This document shows positions 8,714-16,719 of a stretch of DNA of 64,000 nt, in pieces; position 1 is the stretch's first letter, and every line of letters begins with the position of its first letter. The translations under genes were made by a program, and so were the position numbers. Below the pieces are notes generated by a model. The model did no database searches. It saw nothing but the letters and a program-made list of their open reading frames with translations, and had not been told where the DNA came from. Source of the DNA: Roseinatronobacter bogoriensis DSM 18756 (GTDB lineage: Bacteria; Pseudomonadota; Alphaproteobacteria; Rhodobacterales; Rhodobacteraceae); the NCBI RefSeq assembly GCF_004366635.1, contig NZ_SORN01000006.1:1-64000 (forward strand), read 5' to 3'.

Positions 8714-9585
8714 CCGCGCCGCGCGCCGCCATCATTGTGCCGGCCCGTTTTGGGATAGGCCATCATCCAGTCTTCACCCGGAATATGCGGAAACCCCCTG
8801 AAATTCAGCAAATTGGCGAATTTGACACGACAGGTTTCAACCTGCTTGTCGCAACCCACCTCCAGCCGGACCAGATCACCGGGGGCGATGGGCGCGCGAA
8901 GGGATTGCCACAATGAAATATGGCGGGTGCCGTCTTTCATGCGATCTTCGCGGATATGGCCAACCAGACCCGCCGCTTGGCCCTTCAGCACGCGCAAGCG
9001 CCCATGCGCGAACCAGCCCTGCGCCACATCGCCCAGCGCGGAGAATCCGAAATCCTGCCCCTCTTGCACTGTCAGGACAGGTATTTCCACGAAATACCCC
9101 GGCGTCGAAAGGTCGAATTTGCACGCCCCATCCCCCAGCACCGCAGCGCAGCCTGCATGATAGACCCGCCCGCCCTGCTGGCCCAAGGGTTCCGACAGCC
9201 CGCGCAATTCTGCCCGAAACGCCCCGCCCGTGCGTGTAATCTCGCCCAGAGTTCCGCGAAAGATCATGCGGCGCAAGCGGGTATCGGCCCAGTTCACCTC
9301 CCATATGCGCAAGGCAGCGCCATCATAGCGGCCAGCCATAATATCCGCTTCGGTAAGACCCGCGTCACGCAATGCGCCAAAGGCTTCAGAGTTATCGACG
9401 GCCAGCCCGGTCACCTGTTCCAGCGCGCGCGCGCTCAGGCCCGCATCGGCACGAAAGCGGACGCCCGCGAATTCCAGATCGCGGTCATGGTCAGTAAAAC
9501 CCAGCGACCGCCCATCAGCGCGCGTCAGCGACCAGGCGCGCGCGATGGTAGTGGTGCCGGTGGCCAGATGCGCATCAAGGCTCAT
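8710..9585 (-). CDS. orfg13: GTA gp13, baseplate hub protein (DUF2163 / phage BR0599 family)
   Basis: A 291-residue hub protein. The N-terminal half (LTRADGRSLGFTDHDRDL) is the DUF2163 domain and the C-terminal half the BR0599-type domain. There are exactly four cysteines, at about residues 146, 155, 245 and 252, in CAAVLGDGAC and CDKQVETC. My recollection is that the RcGTA hub holds an iron-sulfur cluster; four conserved Cys here agree with that. It has 4-nt overlaps with gp12 and gp14. Confidence 0.92.
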   Translation of the reverse strand: MSLDAHLATGTTTIARAWSLTRADGRSLGFTDHDRDLEFAGVRFRADAGLSARALEQVTGLAVDNSEAFGALRDAGLTEADIMAGRYDGAALRIWEVNWADTRLRRMIFRGTLGEITRTGGAFRAELRGLSEPLGQQGGRVYHAGCAAVLGDGACKFDLSTPGYFVEIPVLTVQEGQDFGFSALGDVAQGWFAHGRLRVLKGQAAGLVGHIREDRMKDGTRHISLWQSLRAPIAPGDLVRLEVGCDKQVETCRVKFANLLNFRGFPHIPGEDWMMAYPKTGRHNDGGARRG

Positions 9586-10214
9586 AGCCGCACCTCGATC
9601 ACCGGCACTTTTGGCAACTCGCCTGCCTTGAAACTGGCCATCGAAATCTGGATCAGATCGGTGTCAAACCGCACCGGCACATCAAATTCAAACCCCGCCT
9701 GAACTTCGGCACCCGCATCAGGCGGGCGCGCAAGGGTGATCTGGCCCGTGGTTGAATCGACCTCATAATCCACGCCAAGGGTCAGCGCATCGCGCCCGAT
9801 CGCCACCAGAACCGAACCGGCCACAGGTTTCACAATCTCGCGCCAGATGGTCTGCGCGCCGGATTGATAGGCCTTGCGCAGCTGAAACACCCGATTGGTG
9901 CCATCGCCAAGCCCCAGAAGCTGATCGAAGGCCGTAATCGGGCCGGATGCCCGGGCCGAGCGGTAATCGCCCCAATCCTTCCAGCGAAACGCATGCAGCA
10001 TACCCTGTCGCGCCTCAAAAAAGGCAATCATCGCTTCCAGATCATTCAGCGCGCGCAGCCCCATCCCTGCGTCATAGCGCCTGCGCGACCCGGCCCAGGG
10101 CGTGTTGCGTTCTTCAAAGCCATTGGCCAGTTCGACAATCTCGGTGCGCCGTTCCGGCCCGCCAAGTGCGCCAAAACTCATATTGGCGGGAAAGCGAATT
10201 TCGTGAAATGCCAT
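9582..10214 (-). CDS. orfg12: GTA gp12, distal tail protein (DUF2460)
   Basis: A 210-residue protein starting MAFHEIRFPANMSFGALGGP, the usual beginning of DUF2460 GTA proteins, followed by RRTEIVELANGFEERNTPW. It forms the distal-tail ring linking the tail tube to the hub in RcGTA. The C-terminus is beta-rich (GFEFDVPVRFDTDLIQIS). It follows gp11 by 13 nt and overlaps gp13 by 4 nt. Length and position match the canonical cluster. Confidence 0.93.
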   Translation of the reverse strand: MAFHEIRFPANMSFGALGGPERRTEIVELANGFEERNTPWAGSRRRYDAGMGLRALNDLEAMIAFFEARQGMLHAFRWKDWGDYRSARASGPITAFDQLLGLGDGTNRVFQLRKAYQSGAQTIWREIVKPVAGSVLVAIGRDALTLGVDYEVDSTTGQITLARPPDAGAEVQAGFEFDVPVRFDTDLIQISMASFKAGELPKVPVIEVRL

Positions 10215-10227
10215 TTTGTGCCCCCTG

Positions 10228-10842
10228 TCAGCGGTTACGGTTGCCCTGCGCCAGAAGGCGGCTCATCTGTGCGGCAATCTGGGATTGCGAGCGTTGGAAC
10301 CCAGCGACATCGGGGGTTGAGACATTGAAGGTCACATTCACAGCCTGCCCCTGCCCCGCAGCGCGTACCCCCAGACGCCCGTCAGCGCCGCGTGACAGCG
10401 GCATGATCGCCTCTGGCCCCGCTTCGCCCATCAGCCCCATAGTGCCGCCGCGCATGGGAAAGGCCGTCGCCTGAGAGATGACACCGCCCTTGGCAAAGGG
10501 CATGATCGCGCCCATTGCCCCGGTAACACCCTGCGCCAGAAGGCTGCCAAAAGCGTTCTGCACGGGCTTCATGGCCGTATTGTAAACGCTGTTCGACATG
10601 GTCTGGGCAATGCCGCGCAGCGCATCCTGCATCCGCATTCCGTCAAAGACGACGCCATCAAAGGTCCGCCGCAACCCGGTTGAGAAGTTGCGCGAAAGCC
10701 CTTCCACCTCGCGCCCTGTAAAGGTCAGGCTGCGCCCCAGCCCTGCCAGTTCGCTGTCAAATTCGACCACCAGCCCCGTGGTCTGGCCCAGGCGTTGTTC
10801 CAGCGCGGAAATCTGCGCCTCAAGATCGCTGAGATTGGTCAT
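10228..10842 (-). CDS. orfg11: GTA gp11, short tail tape measure protein
   Basis: A 204-residue tape measure protein, short as expected for the roughly 50-nm GTA tail. The N-terminal coiled-coil segment (SDLEAQISALEQRLGQTTG) is followed by amphipathic helices around residues 45-125. The C-terminal FAKGGVISQATAFPMRGG and GLMGEAGPEAIMPLSR are motifs found at the end of many phage tape measure proteins. The start overlaps the gp10.1 reading frame by 23 nt, typical of translational coupling between tail chaperone and tape measure. Confidence 0.92.
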   Translation of the reverse strand: MTNLSDLEAQISALEQRLGQTTGLVVEFDSELAGLGRSLTFTGREVEGLSRNFSTGLRRTFDGVVFDGMRMQDALRGIAQTMSNSVYNTAMKPVQNAFGSLLAQGVTGAMGAIMPFAKGGVISQATAFPMRGGTMGLMGEAGPEAIMPLSRGADGRLGVRAAGQGQAVNVTFNVSTPDVAGFQRSQSQIAAQMSRLLAQGNRNR

Positions 10843-11038
10843 GTTGCGAGCCTTTCACAGTATCGGGGTAGCGCGCGGCCAACTCCATCAGCCGCGCGCG
10901 GGTCAGGGGGCCTGGCGCGCCTTCCAGCCCGGCCATGATCATCAACTCGGCCGGGGTCATGGCCCAGAAATCGCGCGGGTGCAGGCGCAGATCGCGCAGG
11001 CCAAGGCGCATCAGCGCGGGCCAGTCCAGGGCGCTCAT
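10820..11038 (-). CDS. GTA gp10.1, tail assembly chaperone (rcc01693-like)
   Basis: A 72-residue protein containing LRLHPRDFWAMTPAELMIMAGL, the signature of phage tail assembly chaperones of the PF09550 type. It matches the small extra gene between gp10 and gp11 in RcGTA. Its start is an ATGA overlap with the gp10 stop and its 3' end overlaps gp11 by 23 nt. In siphophages such paired chaperones coat the tape measure protein during tail assembly. Confidence 0.88.
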   Translation of the reverse strand: MSALDWPALMRLGLRDLRLHPRDFWAMTPAELMIMAGLEGAPGPLTRARLMELAARYPDTVKGSQHDQSQRS

Positions 11039-11349
11039 GCGGGCGGCGTGAAGGCGCGCGCAAGCAGCTGTGCGGCCAGCCGCGCTGCCCCCTGCAAGCC
11101 GCCCTCAATCTGGGCGCCGGTCAGCTCGGATGCCCGCCCCTGCCACCCCCCGCCGCGCAAGCCCGCCACGATCAGCGCCAACACATCGCGCGCTGAAAAG
11201 CGCCCCTGCTCGAACCGCTCGACCAGCGCCAGAAGCGTATCCTCGCCCAGCGCCGCTTCCAGTTCGGCCAGCGCACCAAGGGTCAGGCGCAGCATATGGG
11301 GCTGGCCGTCAATCATCAGGGTCACTTCACCTGCGTTAGGGTTGCTCAT
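11035..11349 (-). CDS. orfg10: GTA gp10, tail assembly chaperone
   Basis: A 104-residue helical protein (LGALAELEAALGEDTLLALVERF) of the GTA tail-tube chaperone family, located between the tube protein gp9 and gp10.1. It starts with a short strand-rich segment (GEVTLMIDGQPHMLRLTLG). It overlaps gp10.1 by ATGA. In siphophages the equivalent position often uses a programmed frameshift; here two separate genes do the job. Confidence 0.9.
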   Translation of the reverse strand: MSNPNAGEVTLMIDGQPHMLRLTLGALAELEAALGEDTLLALVERFEQGRFSARDVLALIVAGLRGGGWQGRASELTGAQIEGGLQGAARLAAQLLARAFTPPA

Positions 11350-11352
11350 GGA

Positions 11353-11766
11353 TCAATCCGCGACAAAGGTAAGCTGACCCGCCGAGGCCAGCGACAATTC
11401 AAAGGTCGCCTCGCCGTTATGGGTGCCCGCGTAATCAAGGCCCGAGATCATGAAGGCCCCTTCGATAATACCAAAATCGGGGATGATGATCTGAAAATCC
11501 GGCGTTTCACCATTGAAGAAAATGGCGCGCGCGCGTTCATCCGTGCCAGCGTCACGAAACACACCAGAGCCGGAAATGGACGCAGATTTAACCCCCGCAC
11601 CGCCCAGCAATTCGCGCCACCCGCCAGCCGATGACAGCGACGTGACATCGACCGTTTCCGCGTTGAAACTGATGCGCGTGGCCCGCAGGCCCGCGACAGT
11701 TTCGAACTGGCCATCACCTGTCATATCGACCTTTACCAGCAAGTCCTTGCCATTCTGTGCACCCAT
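11353..11766 (-). CDS. orfg9: GTA gp9, major tail tube protein (TP901-1 family)
   Basis: A 137-residue tube protein that polymerises into the tail tube. MGAQNGKDLLVKVDMTGDG and GLRATRISFNAETVDVTS are characteristic of TP901-1-type major tail proteins. The frame opens at 11784, but the ATG at 11766 is chosen because an AAGGAGGG ribosome binding site (11774-11781) sits at the right distance only for it. The site is one of the strongest in the cluster, consistent with a protein needed in many copies. Confidence 0.93.
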   Translation of the reverse strand: MGAQNGKDLLVKVDMTGDGQFETVAGLRATRISFNAETVDVTSLSSAGGWRELLGGAGVKSASISGSGVFRDAGTDERARAIFFNGETPDFQIIIPDFGIIEGAFMISGLDYAGTHNGEATFELSLASAGQLTFVAD

Positions 11767-11773
11767 CGGGCCA

Positions 11774-11781
11774 CCCTCCTT
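11774..11781 (-). promoter_or_regulatory. Strong ribosome binding site of gp9
   Basis: The minus strand reads AAGGAGGG, a near-perfect anti-16S match, 7 nt before the ATG at 11766. It overlaps codons of the longer reading and so decides the start. Confidence 0.8.
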
Positions 11782-11792
11782 CAATGTGAAAA

Positions 11793-12203
11793 TCAGTTAT
11801 CCTCGACCCGCGCGCGAAAGCGCAGGTCGATGCGGCGGGTCTGGTCGCCCTCGGTCTTGCGGGCCTCGGCGCGGTCAAACCACATGCCCACCAGCCGCCC
11901 GCGCGAAAGGGTCAGGTCTGGTTCCTCCAGCACCTCGCAAATGCGCGCGGCCACCTGTTTGGCGGCCAGAAACCCGCTGGCATTGGTCACAACCGAGATT
12001 GTCAGCCGGTGCTCGGCCCCGTGGCCGGAAGTGTCAGACCGGTCGATGGCATCTTCCACGCCCAGCAGCGCATAGGTAGCGGGCGGGGTCGCGGGCGGGA
12101 TCGCGTCATACAGCGCGCCCCCAAGCTGCACTGACAACGCAGTATCCGCAGCAAGATGCTGGAAAATCGCCGTTTGCAGGGCCGGCGCGATGACATAGCT
12201 CAT
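11793..12203 (-). CDS. orfg8: GTA gp8, tail terminator (DUF3168)
   Basis: A 136-residue DUF3168 protein with the N-terminal LQTAIFQHLAADTALSVQLGG and YDAIPP motif, and an internal HRLTISVVTNASG strand region. It caps the tail tube at the head-proximal end. It overlaps gp7 by 4 nt and is followed 26 nt later by gp9. Confidence 0.92.
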   Translation of the reverse strand: MSYVIAPALQTAIFQHLAADTALSVQLGGALYDAIPPATPPATYALLGVEDAIDRSDTSGHGAEHRLTISVVTNASGFLAAKQVAARICEVLEEPDLTLSRGRLVGMWFDRAEARKTEGDQTRRIDLRFRARVEDN

Positions 12204-12541
12204 GCGGGCAACTCCTCTTGCGCGGTGCAGATCAGATAACGGCCCTGATTATCGGCCTCAGCCACAGCCAGAATGCGGAAAACCCGCGCCCCCTCGACCA
12301 GGCGCTGGTCCGGGCGCGGGCGCGCGTCGGAACCATGTGGCGCGGCGCGGACCAGAATGCGCAGCCGCACCTCGCCCGACGGGCCAAGGCTGGCAAAGCG
12401 TTCGCGCCCTGCCCCCGCCCGGATTTCGGCCCATAGCGTGCCAAGCGCCTGCCACTGCGTCACGAAACCGCCCGCGCCATCCGGGCTGACGACAGGTGTT
12501 TCAAGCACCAGCGCACGCGTCAGGTTGGGCGCGGTGCTCAT
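12200..12541 (-). CDS. orfg7: GTA gp7, head closure / head-tail adaptor
   Basis: A 113-residue protein of the phage head-tail joining family (SPP1 gp16-like). TRALVLETPVVSPDGAGGFVTQWQALGTLWAEI is the family's N-terminal strand pair, and EGARVFRILAVAEADNQGRYLIC the C-terminal one. Such proteins seal the portal after packaging. It has 4-nt overlaps on both sides, with gp6 and gp8. Confidence 0.92.
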   Translation of the reverse strand: MSTAPNLTRALVLETPVVSPDGAGGFVTQWQALGTLWAEIRAGAGRERFASLGPSGEVRLRILVRAAPHGSDARPRPDQRLVEGARVFRILAVAEADNQGRYLICTAQEELPA

Positions 12542-13125
12542 ACCCGCCCCCCCAGCCGCAGATCGCGCCAGCGCTCCAGAAGCGCGCGGATTCCAAAGCT
12601 CATATCGGCGCTGCCGCCCATGTCACGGCTTTCATAATATTGCGCGGCCAACAGCAGCACCGCTTGCCGCAGATCAGCCGGGATGTCCGACCACTCCGCA
12701 CCGAAACCGGCTGCGAATTCGATCACCACCGCCCCGCCAGTTGGAATGGCGGGCAGCGCAGTGCCCGCCGATTCCAGCCGTGGACGCACGCCATCGGCAT
12801 CCAGCCGGTAACGCGCAGGATCGACCAGTGTGGGCGCGCCGCCTGCATCCAGCATGGTCACGCTGTGCAGCGCGGTCACAGGTGCTACGGGCAACGCTTG
12901 CGCATAGCCATCGCGCCAGCGCGACAGGCGCAGGCTGTAGCTGCGCAGGAACAAGACCCGCGCAACCCGCCCTTCCACCGTGGCGATGGCCGTGCGCAAA
13001 TACTGTTCCAGCAGCCCGTCCTGTGTCGCGTCATCGGCAAAGCCCGAAGACAGGCGCAGATGGTCGCGCAACTCGGCCAAGGGCAATGCGGCAAGGGGGA
13101 TGGGGGTCATCTCGGTCAGGGTCAT
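12538..13125 (-). CDS. orfg6: GTA gp6, head-tail connector
   Basis: A 195-residue connector (gp6-like family). LPLAELRDHLRL and the repeated short helices, then IEFAAGFG and LRQAVLLLAAQYYESRD, match the HK97 gp6-type adaptor that binds the portal. The frame extends to 13221, but the extension has no family similarity and crosses the hairpin-bearing spacer; ATG 13125 (MTLTEMTPIPLAALP) is chosen. The 152-bp gap to the capsid gene carries a stem-loop. Confidence 0.9.
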   Translation of the reverse strand: MTLTEMTPIPLAALPLAELRDHLRLSSGFADDATQDGLLEQYLRTAIATVEGRVARVLFLRSYSLRLSRWRDGYAQALPVAPVTALHSVTMLDAGGAPTLVDPARYRLDADGVRPRLESAGTALPAIPTGGAVVIEFAAGFGAEWSDIPADLRQAVLLLAAQYYESRDMGGSADMSFGIRALLERWRDLRLGGRV

Positions 13126-13241
13126 GTCAGCCTCGCGCAGAAAATCGGGAAGATCGGTGCCCTGACATGCCCGACTTACCCAAGCCGGGCGCGAAGGGTC
13201 AGGGCTGGTCAGACCGGGCAAACAGGTATCAGGGCACCCGC

Positions 13242-13269
13242 CCTGCCCTGCGCAACCGCACAGGGCAGG
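13242..13269 (-). terminator. Stem-loop just downstream of the capsid gene
   Basis: CCTGCCCTG (13242-13250) and CAGGGCAGG (13261-13269) form a perfect 9-bp stem with a 10-nt loop, 8 nt past the gp5 stop codon in transcript orientation. There is no T-run, so it is more likely an attenuator or mRNA 3'-end stabiliser that raises capsid transcript over the distal genes. Confidence 0.55.
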
Positions 13270-13277
13270 AAGCCTTG

Positions 13278-14489
13278 TCAGCTGGTGCCGAATTTCAGCA
13301 GCTTGATCGCCTTGAAATCCGACACATCGCCGCCCACGCGCTTGGTGGCATAGAACAACACATGCGGTTTCGCGCTGAACGGGTCGCGCAGCACCCGCAT
13401 ATCGGGCCGTTCGGCTATCGTGTACCCGGCGGCGAAATCGCCAAAGGCAATCGCCATGCTGTCAGTGGCGATATCGGGCATATCTTCGGCCACCAGCACC
13501 GGATAGCCCATCAGCCGCGCAGGCTCTGCCGCGGCCAGCCCGTCTGACCACAAAAACCGGCCATCGGCGTCTTTCATCTTGCGCACAGCGCCTGCGGTCT
13601 TGGAATTCATCACGAAAACCGAATTGGCGCGGTAAGTCGCGCCCAGCGCATAGACCAGGTCCACAATGGCGTCAGAGGCATTGATGGTCGCAAAATCGCC
13701 ATCGGCCCCGGTCGCAATATAGCCAAGGTTACCCCATTCCCACAGTTCATCCTCGATCACGTCATGGGTCAGAAAGCCGCGCGGCTTGTCCGCCCCGTCA
13801 CCATGAATAAAGGCCGCCGCCTCTGCCCGCGCGAATTTCGAAGCGATACGATTTGCCAGCCAGCCTTCAACATCGAACGCGCTGTCATCCAGCAGGCGCT
13901 GACTGGCTTTCGGCATGGCCGCCAGTTCATGCAGCCGGATGGGAATACGGTCGATGCTGGGTGTGTCCGATTCCGCAACGCTGCCCGATTCAGTGGCCCA
14001 GCCCGAGGACACATCCGAATGATCGACCAGCACATCAAAAGATGTCGCCTCGACCGTGACCACGCTGGCAATCGCGCGAATAGAAGCAGTGGCATGCAAC
14101 ACACCACGAATGGCAGAGGCGGTTTCCGGGTCCACCAGATAGCCACCCTCGGCGGCAACCTGTGTGTTCAGGCCCTTGGCCTCCAGCTCCAACCCGCGCA
14201 GGGGGCTGTCGTCGCCCGACCGCAGATAGGTGTCAAAGGCCTTATGATGAAGGTTCTCGCCCGCATGTGCAGTGCTCAACACCGGGCGATTGGGGGAAAG
14301 TGCAGTCTTGCGATCCAGCATGGTCAGTCGCTCTTCCTGTTGTGAAAATTTTCGGGTGATCTCGGCCTGAAAGGCGTCGAGTTCCTGCGCAAAGCCACGC
14401 ATCGCGGCTTTCATTTCAAGATCCGGGTCAAGGGCCTCGGGCGCAGTCGCGCCGCTCTGGCCCGCGGCGTCAGGCGCGGGTCGGGTCAT
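13278..14489 (-). CDS. orfg5: GTA gp5, major capsid protein (HK97 fold)
   Basis: A 403-residue HK97-family major capsid protein. An N-terminal scaffold-like coiled coil (LEMKAAMRGFAQELDAFQAE, about residues 25-60) precedes the expected protease cleavage region, and the mature part begins near residue 100. GGYLVDPETA, ELAAMPKASQRLLDDSAFD and FIHGDGADKPRGFL are family landmarks. ATG 14489 is chosen over 14504 because AGGAGA lies 5 nt upstream of it (14495-14500). It follows the prohead protease by 91 nt, as in the canonical cluster. Confidence 0.95.
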   Translation of the reverse strand: MTRPAPDAAGQSGATAPEALDPDLEMKAAMRGFAQELDAFQAEITRKFSQQEERLTMLDRKTALSPNRPVLSTAHAGENLHHKAFDTYLRSGDDSPLRGLELEAKGLNTQVAAEGGYLVDPETASAIRGVLHATASIRAIASVVTVEATSFDVLVDHSDVSSGWATESGSVAESDTPSIDRIPIRLHELAAMPKASQRLLDDSAFDVEGWLANRIASKFARAEAAAFIHGDGADKPRGFLTHDVIEDELWEWGNLGYIATGADGDFATINASDAIVDLVYALGATYRANSVFVMNSKTAGAVRKMKDADGRFLWSDGLAAAEPARLMGYPVLVAEDMPDIATDSMAIAFGDFAAGYTIAERPDMRVLRDPFSAKPHVLFYATKRVGGDVSDFKAIKLLKFGTS

Positions 14490-14580
14490 GTCAGTCTCCT
14501 GCAAGGGAAAGGTTCAGGTCGATCAGGGGCAGGTTAGGCCGCTTTGCCCAAAATCAGGTGAATAGGGCGCACGCTGTTCG

Positions 14581-15111
14581 TTACAGCCGCGCAACAGCCG
14601 CACGCGCACTGCGCAACTGCGCCGCCAGGGCACAAATCTGTCCCAGAATATCGGTTTTCTGACTCAGCCGTGCCTCTGCCTGCATCGGAAAGGTCACAAG
14701 GCTGACCTCCCACAAGTCCAGTTCGATCAATTTGCGCCCGCCCCCCGGCAGCGCTTCGGCGCGCAGGGTGCGATAGCCGATCGACAGCCCGTCAACCGCC
14801 CCGGCTTTCAGCAGCGCCTGTGCCTCGCGCGCCCGCGCCACTTCAGGCAGCAACCGGCCTGTCACACGCAAACCGTGGCTGTCTTCGACAACCTCATCCC
14901 AGATGCCGATCGGCTGGGCAGGGTCATGTTGCCACAGCATCCGCACCTTGTCGCCGCGCGCTTCCATGCGTGCCAGCGCGCCCGCATAGGCACCTGGCAA
15001 GACCGTATCGCCCCCCTTGTCGCGCCGCCCGAACACACTGGCATAGCCCTCGATCCGGTGCCCTTCAATCAGCGCCAAGGCAGCCTGAGGAGGGGTGAAT
15101 TTATACTCCAT
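14581..15111 (-). CDS. orfg4: GTA gp4, prohead protease (HK97 type)
   Basis: A 176-residue prohead protease that trims the capsid N-terminus during maturation. EGYASVFGRRDKGGDTVLPGAY is the family's N-terminal signature, LWQHDPAQPIG holds the catalytic His, and GLSIGYR the catalytic Ser. Start ATG 15111 (MEYKFTPPQAAL) has AAAGGAAAG just upstream; the longer frame to 15195 overlaps gp3.5 and is not supported. It lies between gp3.5 and the capsid gene. Confidence 0.94.
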   Translation of the reverse strand: MEYKFTPPQAALALIEGHRIEGYASVFGRRDKGGDTVLPGAYAGALARMEARGDKVRMLWQHDPAQPIGIWDEVVEDSHGLRVTGRLLPEVARAREAQALLKAGAVDGLSIGYRTLRAEALPGGGRKLIELDLWEVSLVTFPMQAEARLSQKTDILGQICALAAQLRSARAAVARL

Positions 15112-15124
15112 ACAATCTTTCCTT

Positions 15125-15367
15125 TCACTGCAACGCGCTGGCCAGCGCCAATGCGCCATGCAACAACACCCCAGCCACCACACCGAACACAGCAACCCAC
15201 AGCCGTTTTTCCAGCCGCTCCAGCGCGCCTTCCAGCCGCATCATCCGAAATTCAAGCGCTTCCTTGCGGGCCTCGAACACGCGCTCCTGTGCGTCGATGC
15301 GGGCCTGCGCCGCCTCGAAACTGTCATACAGATAGCGCGATCCGCCGATGGCTCGGCGCGCACTCAT
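15125..15367 (-). CDS. GTA gp3.5, head formation protein (rcc01685-like)
   Basis: An 80-residue protein: a charged helix (EAAQARIDAQERVFEARKEALEF, likely coiled coil) followed by a single membrane helix (LWVAVFGVVAGVLLHGALAL, about residues 57-76). It matches the small gene between portal and protease in RcGTA that is needed for head formation. It overlaps gp3 by 4 nt and is followed by gp4 after 13 nt. A membrane-anchored coiled coil suggests head assembly on the membrane, which is inference. Confidence 0.85.
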   Translation of the reverse strand: MSARRAIGGSRYLYDSFEAAQARIDAQERVFEARKEALEFRMMRLEGALERLEKRLWVAVFGVVAGVLLHGALALASALQ

Positions 15368-16578
15368 GCGCCCTCGACATGCGGCGGCAAACCCAGAAGC
15401 ACGCGCTTTTCAGCATCACTCAGAAAGCTCGCCTCACCCACGCGGCGCCATTGCTGTTCACGCTCAAGCGCAAGCGCGGGCACCTGGTCCAGATCAGGCT
15501 TCACCTCCACCACACCGGGGATGAAGCCCGACAGCCAATGCGCGACACTCGCGCTGACCCGCATCGCCATCGGCAAGACCGTCAGACGGTAGAAACCGCG
15601 ATTGGCCTCCTGGTAATTGGCATAGGTCGCATCCCCCGGGATGCCCAGCAACATGGGCGGCACCCCAAAGGCCGTGGCAATCTCGCGCGCAGCGGCTTCC
15701 TTGGTTTTCTGAAACTCCATATCCGAAGGGGAAAAGCCCATCGGCTTCCAGTCCAGCCCGCCTTCCAGCAACATCGGGCGGCCCGCATTGCGCGCGCCTG
15801 TGTGATGGGCCTCCATCTCGGCCTGCAACCGCTCGAACTGCGTGGGGCTCATACTGCCCTGCCCTGCATCGCCGCGATAGATAATCGCACCAGAGGGGCG
15901 CGCGGCATTGTCCAGCAGCGCCTTGGACCAGTTGGACGCGGCATTATGCACATCCACCGCGCGGCGTGCGGCCTCCAGCGGGGACAGGCCGTAATGGTCA
16001 TCTTGCGGGTGAAAGCTGCGGATATGGCAGATCGGCGCGGCCCCCTCGCTCATGTGAAACCGGTGCTTCGCAGCGCCCACAGTGTAATCATAGGCAACCG
16101 GCCAGCCATCAGGCCCGGGCACCACATGCATCCGGTCGGACCGCAGCACGTGCAATTCGCGCACAGCCCCGACCGCATCGGTTACCGCCTCCAGATAGGC
16201 ATTGCCCGACAATAACAGCTGCGCATAAAGCGCCTCGAACAACTCTGCGCGCCCCTGCGCCGGGTTGGGGCGGGACAGCAGATCCAGCACCGGGTGCGTC
16301 TCATAGCGCCGCTCGCAATCCTGTACGATCAGCGGCAGCGCGCTCGCCGCCTCCGATATCAACCGCACGGCACGAAACCCCACCGGGTTTCCCAAAAACC
16401 CGGCACGCGCCAACGACACGCCATCGCGCGCAGTCCAGGCTGCGCCAGCCCCTCCGAATGCTTCAGTCCTTGTGCTTATCCGCCCTGCGGTCAGCGGACC
16501 AACAGCCGAAGCCTTCGCCTCTGGCCCCGCCGTTGCCGAAATTTCAGGCGCGCGTGCCTTGCGCAGAAAATCAAACAT
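15364..16578 (-). CDS. orfg3: GTA gp3, portal protein (HK97 family)
   Basis: A 404-residue HK97-type portal, the dodecameric ring through which DNA enters the head. GFLGNPVGFRAVRLISEAASALPL and ATAFGVPPMLLGIPGDATYANYQEANRGFYRLTVLP are the family's strongest blocks. It follows gp2 after a 141-bp gap containing a REP-like repeat and overlaps gp3.5 by 4 nt. The C-terminal residues 385-404 (LSDAEKRVLLGLPPHVEGA) are typical. Confidence 0.95.
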   Translation of the reverse strand: MFDFLRKARAPEISATAGPEAKASAVGPLTAGRISTRTEAFGGAGAAWTARDGVSLARAGFLGNPVGFRAVRLISEAASALPLIVQDCERRYETHPVLDLLSRPNPAQGRAELFEALYAQLLLSGNAYLEAVTDAVGAVRELHVLRSDRMHVVPGPDGWPVAYDYTVGAAKHRFHMSEGAAPICHIRSFHPQDDHYGLSPLEAARRAVDVHNAASNWSKALLDNAARPSGAIIYRGDAGQGSMSPTQFERLQAEMEAHHTGARNAGRPMLLEGGLDWKPMGFSPSDMEFQKTKEAAAREIATAFGVPPMLLGIPGDATYANYQEANRGFYRLTVLPMAMRVSASVAHWLSGFIPGVVEVKPDLDQVPALALEREQQWRRVGEASFLSDAEKRVLLGLPPHVEGA

Positions 16579-16610
16579 GTCTGCCTCTCTCCATCACCGC
16601 CCATTTCATC

Positions 16611-16657
16611 CTTGCAAAAATATCCTCGGGGGGTGCGGGGGGCAGACAGCCCCCCGC
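16611..16657 (-). repeat. REP-like hairpin element, copy A
   Basis: On the minus strand GCGGGGGGC / GCCCCCCGC (9-bp stem, 16635-16657, 5-nt loop) is followed by GAGGATATTTTTGCAAG (16627-16611). It sits between gp2 and gp3. Similar hairpin-plus-tail elements occur near 43350, 48821 and 59227. Here the T5 run after the stem could give partial termination inside the GTA operon. Confidence 0.65.
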
Positions 16658-16719
16658 CTGCATCACAATGCCATCATGTCCGAAAACCACCCTAGCCAAA
16701 GCCCGTAAAGACGCCGCTA

